Positions 42,453 through 51,859 of a stretch of DNA of 64,000 bases are shown here, one piece after another; position 1 is the first letter of the stretch, and each line of letters opens with the position of its first letter. Made by a program: the position numbers and the translations under genes. The DNA is from Bacillota bacterium. GTDB taxonomy: Bacteria; Bacillota_A; Clostridia; Lachnospirales; Lachnospiraceae. The notes under the pieces were generated by a model. The model had not been told where the DNA came from. It did not search any database and saw only the letters and a program-made list of their open reading frames with translations. The stretch is from contig JAEZTQ010000088.1 of assembly GCA_023443625.1 (NCBI GenBank), forward strand, positions 1 to 64,000, read 5' to 3'.

Positions 42453-43295
42453 TTAGGAGTTTTCCTTCCGAAACTCATTGGGTGAGAGGTGCCTGCTTTT
42501 CTTGAATATCTTACTAAAATAATTACCGCAAGAAAAGCCGCATTTCAAAGCAATATCATTTATGGATAAATCAGTATTTGACAGTAATTGCATGGCATTC
42601 TGCATCCTTATATTTGTTAAATACTTAATAGGGTTAATACCGGTTTCTTTTGTGAATTCTCTTGTAAAATGACTCAATGAAATACCTAATCTGTCGGCTA
42701 GGGTATTAATACCATCAAGGTTTGCAAAGTCCTTCTCCATATACTCTATAGCAAGTCTTGTCTTTAAAGAATACTCATCTTGATTGTAGGCTACAGTTCT
42801 GCATAAAAGAGATAAGAAGTGAAATACGATTTCGCTTCCGGCAAAGGGCGGAAGCTTCATTCCATTTTGTAAATCTTCATGTAATTTAAGCAGGTATTGT
42901 ATTACACCACCGTTCAGATCAAGTTTAATAATTTTGCCTGTTTTTTGAAGAATTTTATCAAAATAAGGTTTCACTGCGGTTCCTTCAAAATGGATATAAA
43001 GAAGCTGCCAGCCATCTTTATTCACAGGATCAGGGCAATAATACTTTTCATCATCAGGGATTTTAACAAAAAAAGCTTGACCAGGTTCAATTCTATAAAC
43101 CTGATGGTTTGATTCAAAGATTCCATAGCCTTTCAGGGTATATTGAAATAGATAGCCCTGCATGTTTCTATCATTATTATCAAAAAAGTAGTCTGGAGTA
43201 TTTCTATGTTCTATTCCCATATCCTTCAGCTCAAAAGGTGGATCGGGAAATTCATCAAAAGATGCAAAATAGAAAGTCTTAAATCCATAGGGCAT
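42453..43295 (-). CDS. AraC family regulator with cupin domain
   Basis: A 280-residue sugar-type AraC regulator: N-terminal cupin (YRIEPGQAFFVKIPDDEKYY; LLYIHFEGTAVKPYF) and a C-terminal double HTH (LADRLGISLSHFTREFTKET and IALKCGFSCGNYFSKIFKKS) ending in the usual HLSPNEFRKE. The start is ATG 43295. It is divergent from the GH27 alpha-galactosidase gene by 190 bp and is the likely activator of that gene and the sugar ABC transporter. Confidence 0.9.
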   Translation of the reverse strand: MPYGFKTFYFASFDEFPDPPFELKDMGIEHRNTPDYFFDNNDRNMQGYLFQYTLKGYGIFESNHQVYRIEPGQAFFVKIPDDEKYYCPDPVNKDGWQLLYIHFEGTAVKPYFDKILQKTGKIIKLDLNGGVIQYLLKLHEDLQNGMKLPPFAGSEIVFHFLSLLCRTVAYNQDEYSLKTRLAIEYMEKDFANLDGINTLADRLGISLSHFTREFTKETGINPIKYLTNIRMQNAMQLLSNTDLSINDIALKCGFSCGNYFSKIFKKSRHLSPNEFRKENS

Positions 43296-43484
43296 CAAAA
43301 AAACACCTCTTTTATCAAATTTATATTCTTGAATACTAGATAAATGTCAACATATACTAATATATATTACCACAGATATTTGTGTTTGTATAATCAAAAT
43401 ATTATTAGGGATTTACAGTTTATACAAAGTGGTGTTCTGATATTTTCAGCTTATTAGCATTGATACTGGGAGGATAATTGGTTT

Positions 43485-44783
43485 ATGAAGAAGAACGAAT
43501 GTGCAAAAACACCACCTATGGGATGGAACAGTTGGGATTGCTACGGTGCCTCTGTGACTGAAGAACAATTAAAAGGTAATGCGGATTACATGGCCAAGTA
43601 TATGAAAGAATTTGGATGGGAATATATTGTATGTGATATACAATGGTATGAGCCAAAAGCAAAATCTACAGAATATAATCATTTTTATCCATTGGAGATG
43701 GATGAATATTCTCGATTGATTCCGGCAGTCAATCGTTTTCCATCCTCTGCAGGTGGAAAAGGTTTTAAGCCAATCTGTGATTATGTACATAACCTTGGTT
43801 TGAAATTTGGAATTCATATTATGCGTGGTATACCCAGACAGGCAGTTCATGCAGCTGGGCCAATTAAAGGGAGCAGTGCAACTGCAAGGGACATTGCCCA
43901 TAGTTTTTCCCTCTGCTCTTGGAATACGGATATGTACGGTATCAATCCTGCTTCAGAAGGTGCCCAGGAATATTATAATTCACTGTTTGAATTATATGCC
44001 CAATGGGGTGTGGATTTTGTTAAAGTAGATGACATCTGTAACACAGAGTATAATCCCTTGAATCCATATTCAGCAAAGTGTGAAATTGAAATGATAAGAA
44101 AAGCTATTGATAGCTGCGGCCGAGATATGGTCCTCAGTTTATCACCGGGGCCGGCAGTTTTGGAGGAAGCCAATCATCTTAGCAAGCATGGGAATATGTG
44201 GAGAATTACTGGGGACTTTTGGGATAATTGGATGCAGCTTTATCATATGTTTGAGCGTTGTAACCTATGGAGTCCCTATGTAAAAGAGGGAAGTTGGCCA
44301 GATTGTGATATGCTTCCTCTGGGGCATATCGGTATTAATACGCCAGACCACAATAAACAATCAAGATTTACGAACTTCACCAAGGACGAGCAGCTTGTTA
44401 TGATGACCTTATGGTGTATCTTTCGTTCACCGCTAATGGTGGGAGCAGAGCTTAGAGATAATGATGAGTGGACCTTATCAATCTTAACGAATCCGGAAAT
44501 TCTAAGACTCTTGAAACATTCTTATGGAGCTAAGCAAATTATGCGTACAGAAGATACCATTATATGGACTAGTAATGACAATGATGGCAGTAGGTATATT
44601 GCTTTCTTTAATACATCATTTTCTCCTACCCAACCAGAAATATCTTTCATGAATTTGGGATTATGTGGGACATATAAAGCCAGAGATTTGTGGGCACACG
44701 AGGAACTTGGAGTATTTACCGGAAGAATTGGAGTAAATGTTAATATGCATGGGGTGCGTATGTTAAAACTTACCAGTGTGTGA
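43485..44783 (+). CDS. Glycoside hydrolase family 27 alpha-galactosidase
   Basis: A 432-residue cytosolic enzyme. GH27 hallmarks: PPMGWNSWDCYGASVTEEQL at the N-terminus, YIVCDIQWYEP, the nucleophile region VDFVKVDDICN and the acid/base region MWRITGDFWDNW; a small beta-sandwich domain closes the protein. It removes terminal alpha-galactosyl (or related) residues from imported oligosaccharides. There is no signal peptide, so it works on sugars brought in by the ABC transporter encoded next. GGAGG precedes the ATG. Confidence 0.9.
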   Translation: MKKNECAKTPPMGWNSWDCYGASVTEEQLKGNADYMAKYMKEFGWEYIVCDIQWYEPKAKSTEYNHFYPLEMDEYSRLIPAVNRFPSSAGGKGFKPICDYVHNLGLKFGIHIMRGIPRQAVHAAGPIKGSSATARDIAHSFSLCSWNTDMYGINPASEGAQEYYNSLFELYAQWGVDFVKVDDICNTEYNPLNPYSAKCEIEMIRKAIDSCGRDMVLSLSPGPAVLEEANHLSKHGNMWRITGDFWDNWMQLYHMFERCNLWSPYVKEGSWPDCDMLPLGHIGINTPDHNKQSRFTNFTKDEQLVMMTLWCIFRSPLMVGAELRDNDEWTLSILTNPEILRLLKHSYGAKQIMRTEDTIIWTSNDNDGSRYIAFFNTSFSPTQPEISFMNLGLCGTYKARDLWAHEELGVFTGRIGVNVNMHGVRMLKLTSV

Positions 44784-44837
44784 TTCCTAATCCAAGAACA
44801 TCGCAATCTGATTCAACCAAAAAAGACATTTATACAA

Positions 44838-44880
44838 AAAGGGTGTGTTTCAACAGACATTTTGTTGAAACACACCCTTT
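44838..44880 (+). terminator. Terminator after the GH27 gene
   Basis: Perfect 18-bp arms (44838-44855, 44863-44880) ending in TTT-CTTT. The transporter operon is therefore transcribed separately at least in part. Confidence 0.85.
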
Positions 44881-45152
44881 CTTTATTATATAGAGTTATT
44901 ACATCAAAATAATACCCTTAATATCAATTTATTACACATCAAAAAAACACACTTTATATCAATTTGTTACTCTTGAGTAGGGCTTAAATGTGATATATAG
45001 TTAATATACGACATGAAACTAAATAATTAACACAATCAAATAATTACTAAAACAATTTTTTTGAGGGTTGGGTCTGTTATAAAAATTTACCCTTAAAGTA
45101 TGATTTTTAATGTAGTTGTATATTATTAAGTTAATTCACCAGGAGGATAACA
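44881..45152. other. AT-rich gap before the sugar transporter
   Basis: About 270 bp without a gene. It contains a repeated phrase (ATCAATTTATTACACATCAA and TATCAATTTGTTAC) and T-rich tracts. A promoter for the transporter is expected here but no box pair stands out. Confidence 0.4.
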
Positions 45153-46106
45153 ATGAAGGAATCACTAGGAAGCAGCACCAGGAATATTCAAAAAAAGAGA
45201 AGACGGAAAAATATACAAGGAAAAGTAATGTTTTTGTACATATTACCGTTTTTACTTCTATCCTTTGCATTTTCTTATTATCCCTTACAGGGTTGGATAT
45301 ATGCTTTTTATGACTATAGACCTCCACTGAAATTGTCCCAATGTGATTTTGTAGGTTTACAATGGTTTAAAATGCTTTGGGCAAATTCAACGCAGATTAA
45401 GCAGGTTATGGAGGTTATGGTAAATACCTTTTCTATCAGTAGCTTATCTTTGGCTACTTCAATCTTGCCCGTGTTTTTTGCAATTTTCTTGAGCGAAATC
45501 AAATGCAAATGGCTGGTGAAATTTATTCAGACATTTACAACAGTTCCGAATTTTATTAGCTGGGTTATGGTCTTTTCTGTAGCCTACAGCCTATTTTCCG
45601 GTACAGGTATGTTTAATACTCTGCTGCTGAAGGTGGGCCTAATTGAAACACCAATTAAATTTTTAGACGGTGATTCCCATACTTGGTTAACGATGATATT
45701 GTGGAATATTTGGAAAACACTAGGATGGGGTTCAATTATGTATTTGGCGGCAATTGCCGGTGTAGATCAGGAGCTGTATGAAGCAGCTAGGGTGGATGGT
45801 GCAAACCGATTTAAATTAATGCGGCATATTACATTTCCTGCTTTGATGCCAACCTTTTTTGTAATATTGATGTTGTCCGTTGCCAACTTTTTAAATAATG
45901 GTCTGGATCAGTATTATGTATTCCAGAACGCATTTAACAGAAAACATATTCAGGTGCTTGACTTATATGTATACAATGTTGGCATGACCGGTTCAAGCCC
46001 ATCTTTAGCAACTGCAATCGGTATGCTTAAGAGTGTAGTAAGTGTAACTCTATTGTTTGCTGTTAACAAATTATCTAAAAAAGTGCGTGGTGAATCAATT
46101 ATTTAA
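45153..46106 (+). CDS. Sugar ABC transporter permease, LplB type
   Basis: A 317-residue membrane protein with six helices and the EAA loop typical of MalF-like permeases (ELYEAARVDGANRFKLMRHI near residue 208). The sequence belongs to the LplB/YtcP-associated carbohydrate uptake group. CACCAGGAGG is a strong ribosome binding site. First gene of a three-gene importer operon (permease, permease, binding protein); no ATPase is encoded here, so a shared MsmX-type ATPase is needed. Confidence 0.9.
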   Translation: MKESLGSSTRNIQKKRRRKNIQGKVMFLYILPFLLLSFAFSYYPLQGWIYAFYDYRPPLKLSQCDFVGLQWFKMLWANSTQIKQVMEVMVNTFSISSLSLATSILPVFFAIFLSEIKCKWLVKFIQTFTTVPNFISWVMVFSVAYSLFSGTGMFNTLLLKVGLIETPIKFLDGDSHTWLTMILWNIWKTLGWGSIMYLAAIAGVDQELYEAARVDGANRFKLMRHITFPALMPTFFVILMLSVANFLNNGLDQYYVFQNAFNRKHIQVLDLYVYNVGMTGSSPSLATAIGMLKSVVSVTLLFAVNKLSKKVRGESII

Positions 46107-46127
46107 GAAGGGAGTTTGAAGGGACAG

Positions 46128-47036
46128 ATGAAAAAGAAAAGAAACCTAATGGCATCGGATATTGTTTTTAATATCTTTAATTATATATTTTTTATCGCAT
46201 TTACACTGATTTGTATCTATCCGTTTTACTATTTAATTATTAATACAATTAGTGCCAATGATTTAAGTGCGAATGGCGGAATTAACTTTATACCTAGGGA
46301 AATACATTTTGAAAATTACATTAGTGTAATTAAGATAAGAGGACTTGGCAGGGCGGCATGGGTTTCCATCTTTCGAACTATTATTGGTACTATATGTACT
46401 GTGGTTGCTTCTGCATTTTTAGGATTTATGTTTACCCAGCAGAGATTGTGGAGAAGACGTCTCTGGTATCGTTTTATTGTGATTACTATGTACTTTAATG
46501 CGGGATTAATTCCTATGTATTTAACTATGAAGAATTTGAATCTTACGGACAGCTTTTGGGTTTACATAATACCTGCTATCGTACAGCCCTTTAATATTAT
46601 CTTGGTTAAAACCTACGTAGAATCAATGCCTGCTTCTTTACAGGAAGCTGCTGAAATTGATGGTGCAGGAATTATTACGATTTTTAGAAAGATAATTCTG
46701 CCAACCAGTAAGCCAATACTAGCCACTATTGCAATTTTTTCAGCAGTAGGACAGTGGAATTCATTTTATGACACCTTAATTTATGTCACAGACCAGAAAT
46801 TATATTCACTGCAATATTTACTATATACCTATATTAACCAGGCTAACTCTCTGAAGGCTTTAATTAATAATAGTCTTGGTACCGGATATAATGCTATGGC
46901 TTTAGCGACCCTGCAAACCCCTACCTCGGTTCGTATGACGGTTACAGTAATTGTATGTATTCCAATTTTATGCGTTTATCCCATATTCCAGAGATATTTT
47001 GTTAAAGGCATTATGATCGGATCTGTTAAAGGTTAA
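46128..47036 (+). CDS. Sugar ABC transporter permease, LplC/YtcP type
   Basis: A 302-residue MalG-like permease with six helices and the EAA loop LQEAAEIDGAGIITIFRKII. It pairs with the preceding LplB-type permease. ATG 46128 is my choice; TTG 46116 is an alternative, and neither has ideal ribosome binding site spacing. The C-terminus GIMIGSVKG is the standard ending of this family. Confidence 0.9.
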   Translation: MKKKRNLMASDIVFNIFNYIFFIAFTLICIYPFYYLIINTISANDLSANGGINFIPREIHFENYISVIKIRGLGRAAWVSIFRTIIGTICTVVASAFLGFMFTQQRLWRRRLWYRFIVITMYFNAGLIPMYLTMKNLNLTDSFWVYIIPAIVQPFNIILVKTYVESMPASLQEAAEIDGAGIITIFRKIILPTSKPILATIAIFSAVGQWNSFYDTLIYVTDQKLYSLQYLLYTYINQANSLKALINNSLGTGYNAMALATLQTPTSVRMTVTVIVCIPILCVYPIFQRYFVKGIMIGSVKG

Positions 47037-47115
47037 ATATGGGATCCATAAGGGCAAAACAAAATAAATTAATATTTATTTTGCTAAGTATATGAAAAAA
47101 ACAGGAGGAAAAGTA

Positions 47116-48927
47116 ATGAGGGTAAAAGTATTTAGTATAGTCTTATGTATTGTATTAGTTGCATCAATGTTCTCTGGCTGTAGTAAAAAGACAGATAATA
47201 CGACCAAAGACACAGGAGGCAAGGGTGCAGCAGACATTACGTCGGAGGGGGCTCCATCTGCTTCTGGTAGCGGTGAAATGACAGGTGCAGAAAAATATCC
47301 GGAATTCATTACCGTTGATGTATTTGACGGTTTGGCTAACTATCAGGGAATTCAATCAGGATGGTTTGCAAAAATTGTAAAGGATAAGTTCAACATGGAG
47401 CTTAACTTGATTGCTCCTAATGTAGCAGGTGGTGGAGACACCTTATACCAGACACGGTCCGCAGCCGGAAATCTGGGAGATTTAATCATTTATGGGGCTG
47501 ATGGTGGTAAATTTCAGGATATGGTAACAGCTGGACTGTTAACAGAAATGACGGATTTGATTGCAGACAAAGAAAATCTGAAAAAATATCAAACAGCTAT
47601 AGATTCTATGAATTCTCTGGTTGAAGGCGGGAAGGTTTATGGTATTCCATCAGCTGTATCGGAGCAGTCGGCATCCACACCTTCAGAAGGACTGGATCCT
47701 ACTTTTGGACCGTACATACGTTGGGATGCTTACAAAGCTGTAGACTATCCTGAGATGAAGACATTAGAGGATTTACTTCCTGTATTACAGTCCATGTGCG
47801 AAGCCGTTCCTACAAGTGATTCGGGTAAGAAGACTTATGGCATTTCCTTGTTTAAGGACTGGGATGGTAATATGATGTGCCTGGCAAAGCAGCCAACCTG
47901 CTTTTATGGATATGATGAAGTGGGATTTGTATTGTCAAGAGCAGATGGTTCTGACTATCAAAGCATTATAGATAGTAATTCAATGTATGTAAGAGTTTTA
48001 AAATTATACTATGATGCAAACCAGATGGGCATTTTAGATCCCGAATCAACAACACAGAACTATGACACATTATATGCTAAATATCAGGATGGACAAATCT
48101 TATATTCACCATGGCCTTGGTTAGGTCAGAACGCTTATAATACTCCTGAGAATAAAGCGGCAGGAAAAGGCTTTATGATTTCATCCTTCCAGGACATGAA
48201 AGATTTATCTATCGGTTGTACACCCAATGGTACAAGAGTAATGGTTGCTATAGGAAGCAAGGCGAAGGATAAAGAAAGATTAGCTGATTTTATCGATTGG
48301 TTATACTCTCCAGAGGGAATTATTAGCACTTCGGCTCAGGGTATGGCAACCAGCGGACCCAAAGGCCTGACTTGGGATATGAAGGATGGAGCACCAGTGT
48401 TAACAGATTTTGGATATGAAGCCTTCTATGGTGGGGGAAATACTACTGTTCCTGAGGAATGGGGCGGTGGTATCTGGAAAGATGGTGTTTCTGCACTCAA
48501 CTTTACGACTGTTATAACCAGTGATATCAATCCGGAGACAGGCTTCCCTTATAATTATACTTTATGGGATTCTGTTATTGATAAAAATGCCACCACTCTT
48601 GATATTGATTGGCAAACTAAGATGGAAGCAAAGACTACAATTGAGTATCTTCAGAAAAATGACAAGCTGATGGTAGCTCCTGGTTCGTCCTATATTGCTC
48701 CTACAGAAGATTCTCAAATTACTACTCTTAGGGGACAATGCAAGGCGAAGATTGTTGAAAATTCGTGGAAGATGGTATTTGCGGCTAATGAGGATGAATT
48801 TAATAGCTTATTAAAAGAGATGCAGGATACAGTAATTGGTCTTGGGTATGATAAGGTATTGGCTGTAGATATGCAAAATGCAAAAGATCAAAATGATGCA
48901 AGAGTAGCAGCTGTAGCTGCAAATTAA
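47116..48927 (+). CDS. Extracellular sugar-binding lipoprotein, YtcQ/LplA type
   Basis: A 603-residue binding protein. The signal peptide ends in the lipobox MFSGC; then a Gly/Ser/Thr-rich linker (about residues 25-60) and a large two-lobed solute-binding domain of the type that accompanies LplBC permeases. The chosen ATG 47116 lies after CAGGAGG. It captures an oligosaccharide, probably a galactoside judging by the neighbouring alpha-galactosidase. Last gene of the operon. Confidence 0.9.
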   Translation: MRVKVFSIVLCIVLVASMFSGCSKKTDNTTKDTGGKGAADITSEGAPSASGSGEMTGAEKYPEFITVDVFDGLANYQGIQSGWFAKIVKDKFNMELNLIAPNVAGGGDTLYQTRSAAGNLGDLIIYGADGGKFQDMVTAGLLTEMTDLIADKENLKKYQTAIDSMNSLVEGGKVYGIPSAVSEQSASTPSEGLDPTFGPYIRWDAYKAVDYPEMKTLEDLLPVLQSMCEAVPTSDSGKKTYGISLFKDWDGNMMCLAKQPTCFYGYDEVGFVLSRADGSDYQSIIDSNSMYVRVLKLYYDANQMGILDPESTTQNYDTLYAKYQDGQILYSPWPWLGQNAYNTPENKAAGKGFMISSFQDMKDLSIGCTPNGTRVMVAIGSKAKDKERLADFIDWLYSPEGIISTSAQGMATSGPKGLTWDMKDGAPVLTDFGYEAFYGGGNTTVPEEWGGGIWKDGVSALNFTTVITSDINPETGFPYNYTLWDSVIDKNATTLDIDWQTKMEAKTTIEYLQKNDKLMVAPGSSYIAPTEDSQITTLRGQCKAKIVENSWKMVFAANEDEFNSLLKEMQDTVIGLGYDKVLAVDMQNAKDQNDARVAAVAAN

Positions 48928-48979
48928 GCCAATCAAGCTATTGTGTAAGCGCTAAAAGTGCTAGTTTTATATCTATTAG

Positions 48980-49023
48980 GATTGCGAGAGGGATGTGGGT
49001 TCACCACATCCCTCTTCGCAATC
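48980..49023 (+). terminator. Terminator after the binding-protein gene
   Basis: GATTGCGA (48980-48987) and the following AGGGATGTGG pair with CCACATCCCT and TCGCAATC (to 49023), with one internal mismatch. No T-run, but a very stable stem. Confidence 0.65.
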
Positions 49024-49084
49024 CTGCGCACACGTAATTCTCCTACTAAAATCTTGACAAAAAATGAAATATCTGTGAGAATAA

Positions 49085-49100
49085 GTTAGTCTATACTAAC
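49085..49100. promoter_or_regulatory. Palindrome upstream of the ECF operon
   Basis: GTTAGT-CTAT-ACTAAC is a perfect 6-bp dyad 22 bp before the S-component start, 25 bp after a TTGACA (49054-49059). It may be an operator. Confidence 0.5.
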
Positions 49101-49122
49101 TACGTAGCAGGGAGGATATTAC

Positions 49123-49683
49123 ATGAATAATAAAGTATTGCAGAAGCTACTGGTTAAGGATGTGGTTTTCTTAGCAATTATCTCAGCTGTAGCAACCTGC
49201 ACGGCAGCAGTTATGGCCTTTGTTGCGAATATATATATTTTTGGTCTGGCACAGTTGGTAACAGGTTTTCAATTTTCACTATTCTTGGCAATTGCACTGA
49301 TGAAGGTGAGAAAACCGGGGACTATGATGATATTTGCCTTATTAACGGGATTGGTAGAATTGTTTATGGCCCCGGTTATGTTTATCTCTAGTTTGCTTGC
49401 TGGGCTGATACTTGAACTATTGGTGATTTTTGTTTTTAAAGGCTATGAAAGTAACAAACCGGTTTTTATTGCGTCCTGGTTGTTTCTTCCACTGACATTG
49501 CCCTTTAATTTGATATACTATTTCCTTATCTCTAAACATTATGTAGAAAAATTCTTTGGTTCAGGGTTTATGATTGTCTCCTTGGTATGTGTTGTGGGAG
49601 CCATAGTTGTAAGTGCACTGGGCGCTTTTCTGGGAATAAAGATTTCCAAGGAATTAAAAAAGGCAGGAGTTATGAAGAAATGA
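49123..49683 (+). CDS. MptD-family ECF transporter S component
   Basis: A 186-residue integral membrane protein with five to six helices. The first helix (VVFLAIISAVATCTAAVMAF), the ALMKVRKPGTMMIFALLTGL loop and overall size fit the MptD family of putative ECF substrate-binding subunits. It precedes genes for EcfT and a fused EcfA. Its stop overlaps the EcfT start by 4 bp. The vitamin or metal substrate is unknown. Confidence 0.88.
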   Translation: MNNKVLQKLLVKDVVFLAIISAVATCTAAVMAFVANIYIFGLAQLVTGFQFSLFLAIALMKVRKPGTMMIFALLTGLVELFMAPVMFISSLLAGLILELLVIFVFKGYESNKPVFIASWLFLPLTLPFNLIYYFLISKHYVEKFFGSGFMIVSLVCVVGAIVVSALGAFLGIKISKELKKAGVMKK

Positions 49684-50381
49684 TTGACTTTTTTCAGGTG
49701 AAGAAAACCTTATATCCCTTACTCAGCATTGGGATTACTCTTTTTATATTTATTGGCGGGCTGGCTATGGCTCGTAGTATTTGGGGTGGTATTTTCTTAT
49801 TCTGTGTCTACGTGCTATTATGCCTTTTTGGCTACGGGAGTACTTGTATCAAGATATTACCCTTTCTTCTGGTATACTTGGGTTTGTTTTCAGCTATTTT
49901 CTATTTGACCAGTGGAGGAAACCTTGAGTTTGTTATGGAGATGGTCATAAGGCTTGCAGGAATAGTGATTGCAGCCATTCCAGGTATGGCCCTTCCTCCT
50001 GTAAAATTAGTGCGAAATCTTACGAATTTACATTTCCCCCGGTTATTAACCTTAGGAATGTTGATTACAGTCAGTTTTGTGCCCGTGTTAGCTTCAGAGA
50101 TTAGACAGGTTAGAAATGCTATGCGGACGAGAGGTGTTATCTCTCTTTGGAATCCGAAGATATTGTATAGAGCATTTTTAATCCCCCTCATTGTAAGAGT
50201 GGTGAATATCTCCGATACCTTGGCCCTATCTGTGGAAACAAGAGGGTTTGTGTCAGAGGATAATCAGTTTACAGTCTATCACCCAGTGAAATTTCTTAGG
50301 AGAGATATGATATTTGCTATTATATTCATACTTCTCTTTGGGCTAGGTCTGGCCTTTTCCCTAATGGAGGTAAGCTTATGA
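49680..50381 (+). CDS. ecfT: ECF transporter transmembrane component EcfT
   Basis: A 233-residue membrane protein. The coupling motifs are visible: SEIRQVRNAMRTRGVISLWN (Ala-Arg-Gly type) and SVETRGFVSEDNQF near the C-terminus, which in EcfT contact the ATPases. ATG 49680 overlaps the S-component stop (ATGA), and the EcfA gene starts 4 bp before its own stop, so all three are translationally coupled. Confidence 0.88.
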   Translation: MIDFFQVKKTLYPLLSIGITLFIFIGGLAMARSIWGGIFLFCVYVLLCLFGYGSTCIKILPFLLVYLGLFSAIFYLTSGGNLEFVMEMVIRLAGIVIAAIPGMALPPVKLVRNLTNLHFPRLLTLGMLITVSFVPVLASEIRQVRNAMRTRGVISLWNPKILYRAFLIPLIVRVVNISDTLALSVETRGFVSEDNQFTVYHPVKFLRRDMIFAIIFILLFGLGLAFSLMEVSL

Positions 50382-51793
50382 AGAATGCCATAGAAGTTAG
50401 ATGTCAATCCTTTACTTATGAGGAAGGAAGGACATCAATCCTAGAAGCTTTTAATTTTACAGTAGTCTATGGGAGAGTGACTCTGCTTTCCGGCTTATCC
50501 GGTTCTGGAAAATCCACTTTATTGTCCTTAATCAATGGAATAATTCCGCGAATGATGGCGGGAACTTTTCTAGGAGAAGTACTAATTGATGGCGAAAATA
50601 TGGTGGGTAAAACCATGAGTCAGATTTCTAGAAAAGTAGGAAGTGTATTACAGAATGCAGAATCTCAAATTATTCATCAAGTGGTGGAAGATGAAATCGC
50701 TTTTGGATGTGAAAATTTTGGGATAGAACCGGAAGAAATAGAAAAGCGTGTTTCCATTGGCTGTGATCTTATGAGGATTGATAGGAGTTGGAAGACTAGG
50801 AAATTATCCGGCGGTCAAAAACAACGTTTAATCACTGCATCCACCCTGGCCATGGAACCAAATATTCTCATATTTGATGAGCCCTTGGCTAATCTAGACC
50901 AAAAAGGTGCATTGGAATTATTAAATCTATTACAGGATTTAGCGAGGAAAGGAAAGGCAATTCTAGTAGTGGAGCATCGCCTTGATGTGGTCCTGCCCTT
51001 TGTGGATGATGTATGGCAGCTGAAGGATAAGAAAGCAGTTAAGATAGAGGATAAAAAAGAGTATCTGGAAAGTCAGATTAGTGTAATAAAAGATAGGAAA
51101 GAAGATTACGTAGGGAAAGATACTTTATCCATAAGAATGGAAGGGGTATCAAAAAAGTTTGGAAAACGGAGCATTCTTGCAGGTGTAACAGCAGAGATCA
51201 AAGAAGGGGAGCGTATTCTACTATTGGGTGAAAATGGATGTGGCAAATCAACCCTAATGAATATTCTTGCCCGTCTTTTAAAAGCAGATGGTGGCAGGAT
51301 AGAACAGTATCTTAACCCATCTTTAAAGAGGGCGAATAAGAGATGGTTTCAAGAAGTTGGCCTTGTGTATCAAAATCCAAACTACCAATTATTTATGCCT
51401 TCGGTGAAAGAAGAAATTCTCTTTGGTGCAGAGGATTCATCTTATGCACTAGATATAGCACAGAAGTTTGGACTTACGGATTTATTAGATCGACATCCCC
51501 ATTCCTTATCTGAGGGGCAAAAGCGTAGAGTTACCATTGCAGCCATTCTCGCACAAAAACCAAAGTTATTGTTATTAGATGAGCCAACGGTAGGACAGGA
51601 TTACGAGGGTTTAAAATGTATGGTTGATGTGATAAATGAAATTCATAGGATAGAGCAAAATACCATGATTACTGTAACTCATGATTTTCGTTGTGCAGCT
51701 GCCCTCTGTGACCAAGTTCTATGGATGGAGGATGGCAATATCATAAAAGCAGGGGATAAACAACTTGTTAGAGAATTCTTTCCCATTACCTAG
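50378..51793 (+). CDS. ecfA: ECF transporter ATPase, tandem fusion of two EcfA domains
   Basis: A 471-residue protein with two complete ABC ATPase domains. Domain 1 (residues 5-230): Walker A LSGLSGSGKSTLL, signature KLSGGQKQRLI, Walker B ILIFDEPLANLD. Domain 2 (250-470): Walker A GENGCGKSTLMNI, signature SLSEGQKRRVTI, Walker B LLLLDEPTVGQD. Usually EcfA1 and EcfA2 are separate; the fusion is characteristic of MptD-type systems. It drives the transporter together with EcfT and the S component. Confidence 0.92.
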   Translation: MKNAIEVRCQSFTYEEGRTSILEAFNFTVVYGRVTLLSGLSGSGKSTLLSLINGIIPRMMAGTFLGEVLIDGENMVGKTMSQISRKVGSVLQNAESQIIHQVVEDEIAFGCENFGIEPEEIEKRVSIGCDLMRIDRSWKTRKLSGGQKQRLITASTLAMEPNILIFDEPLANLDQKGALELLNLLQDLARKGKAILVVEHRLDVVLPFVDDVWQLKDKKAVKIEDKKEYLESQISVIKDRKEDYVGKDTLSIRMEGVSKKFGKRSILAGVTAEIKEGERILLLGENGCGKSTLMNILARLLKADGGRIEQYLNPSLKRANKRWFQEVGLVYQNPNYQLFMPSVKEEILFGAEDSSYALDIAQKFGLTDLLDRHPHSLSEGQKRRVTIAAILAQKPKLLLLDEPTVGQDYEGLKCMVDVINEIHRIEQNTMITVTHDFRCAAALCDQVLWMEDGNIIKAGDKQLVREFFPIT

Positions 51794-51804
51794 ATATTTA
51801 AATC

Positions 51805-51838
51805 AGGGACTGTTTCATTATATTTTGAAACAGTCCCT
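51805..51838. terminator. Bidirectional terminator
   Basis: AGGGACTGTTTCA (51805-51817) pairs with TGAAACAGTCCCT (51826-51838), between the convergent ecfA and rsmH genes. Confidence 0.8.
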
Positions 51839-51859
51839 TAATAATTCGTGTGAATTTAA

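Noticed and set aside
48928..49122. Riboswitch before the ECF operon
   Set aside because: The stable hairpin at 48980-49023 is the terminator of the preceding gene and no known vitamin riboswitch motif was found.
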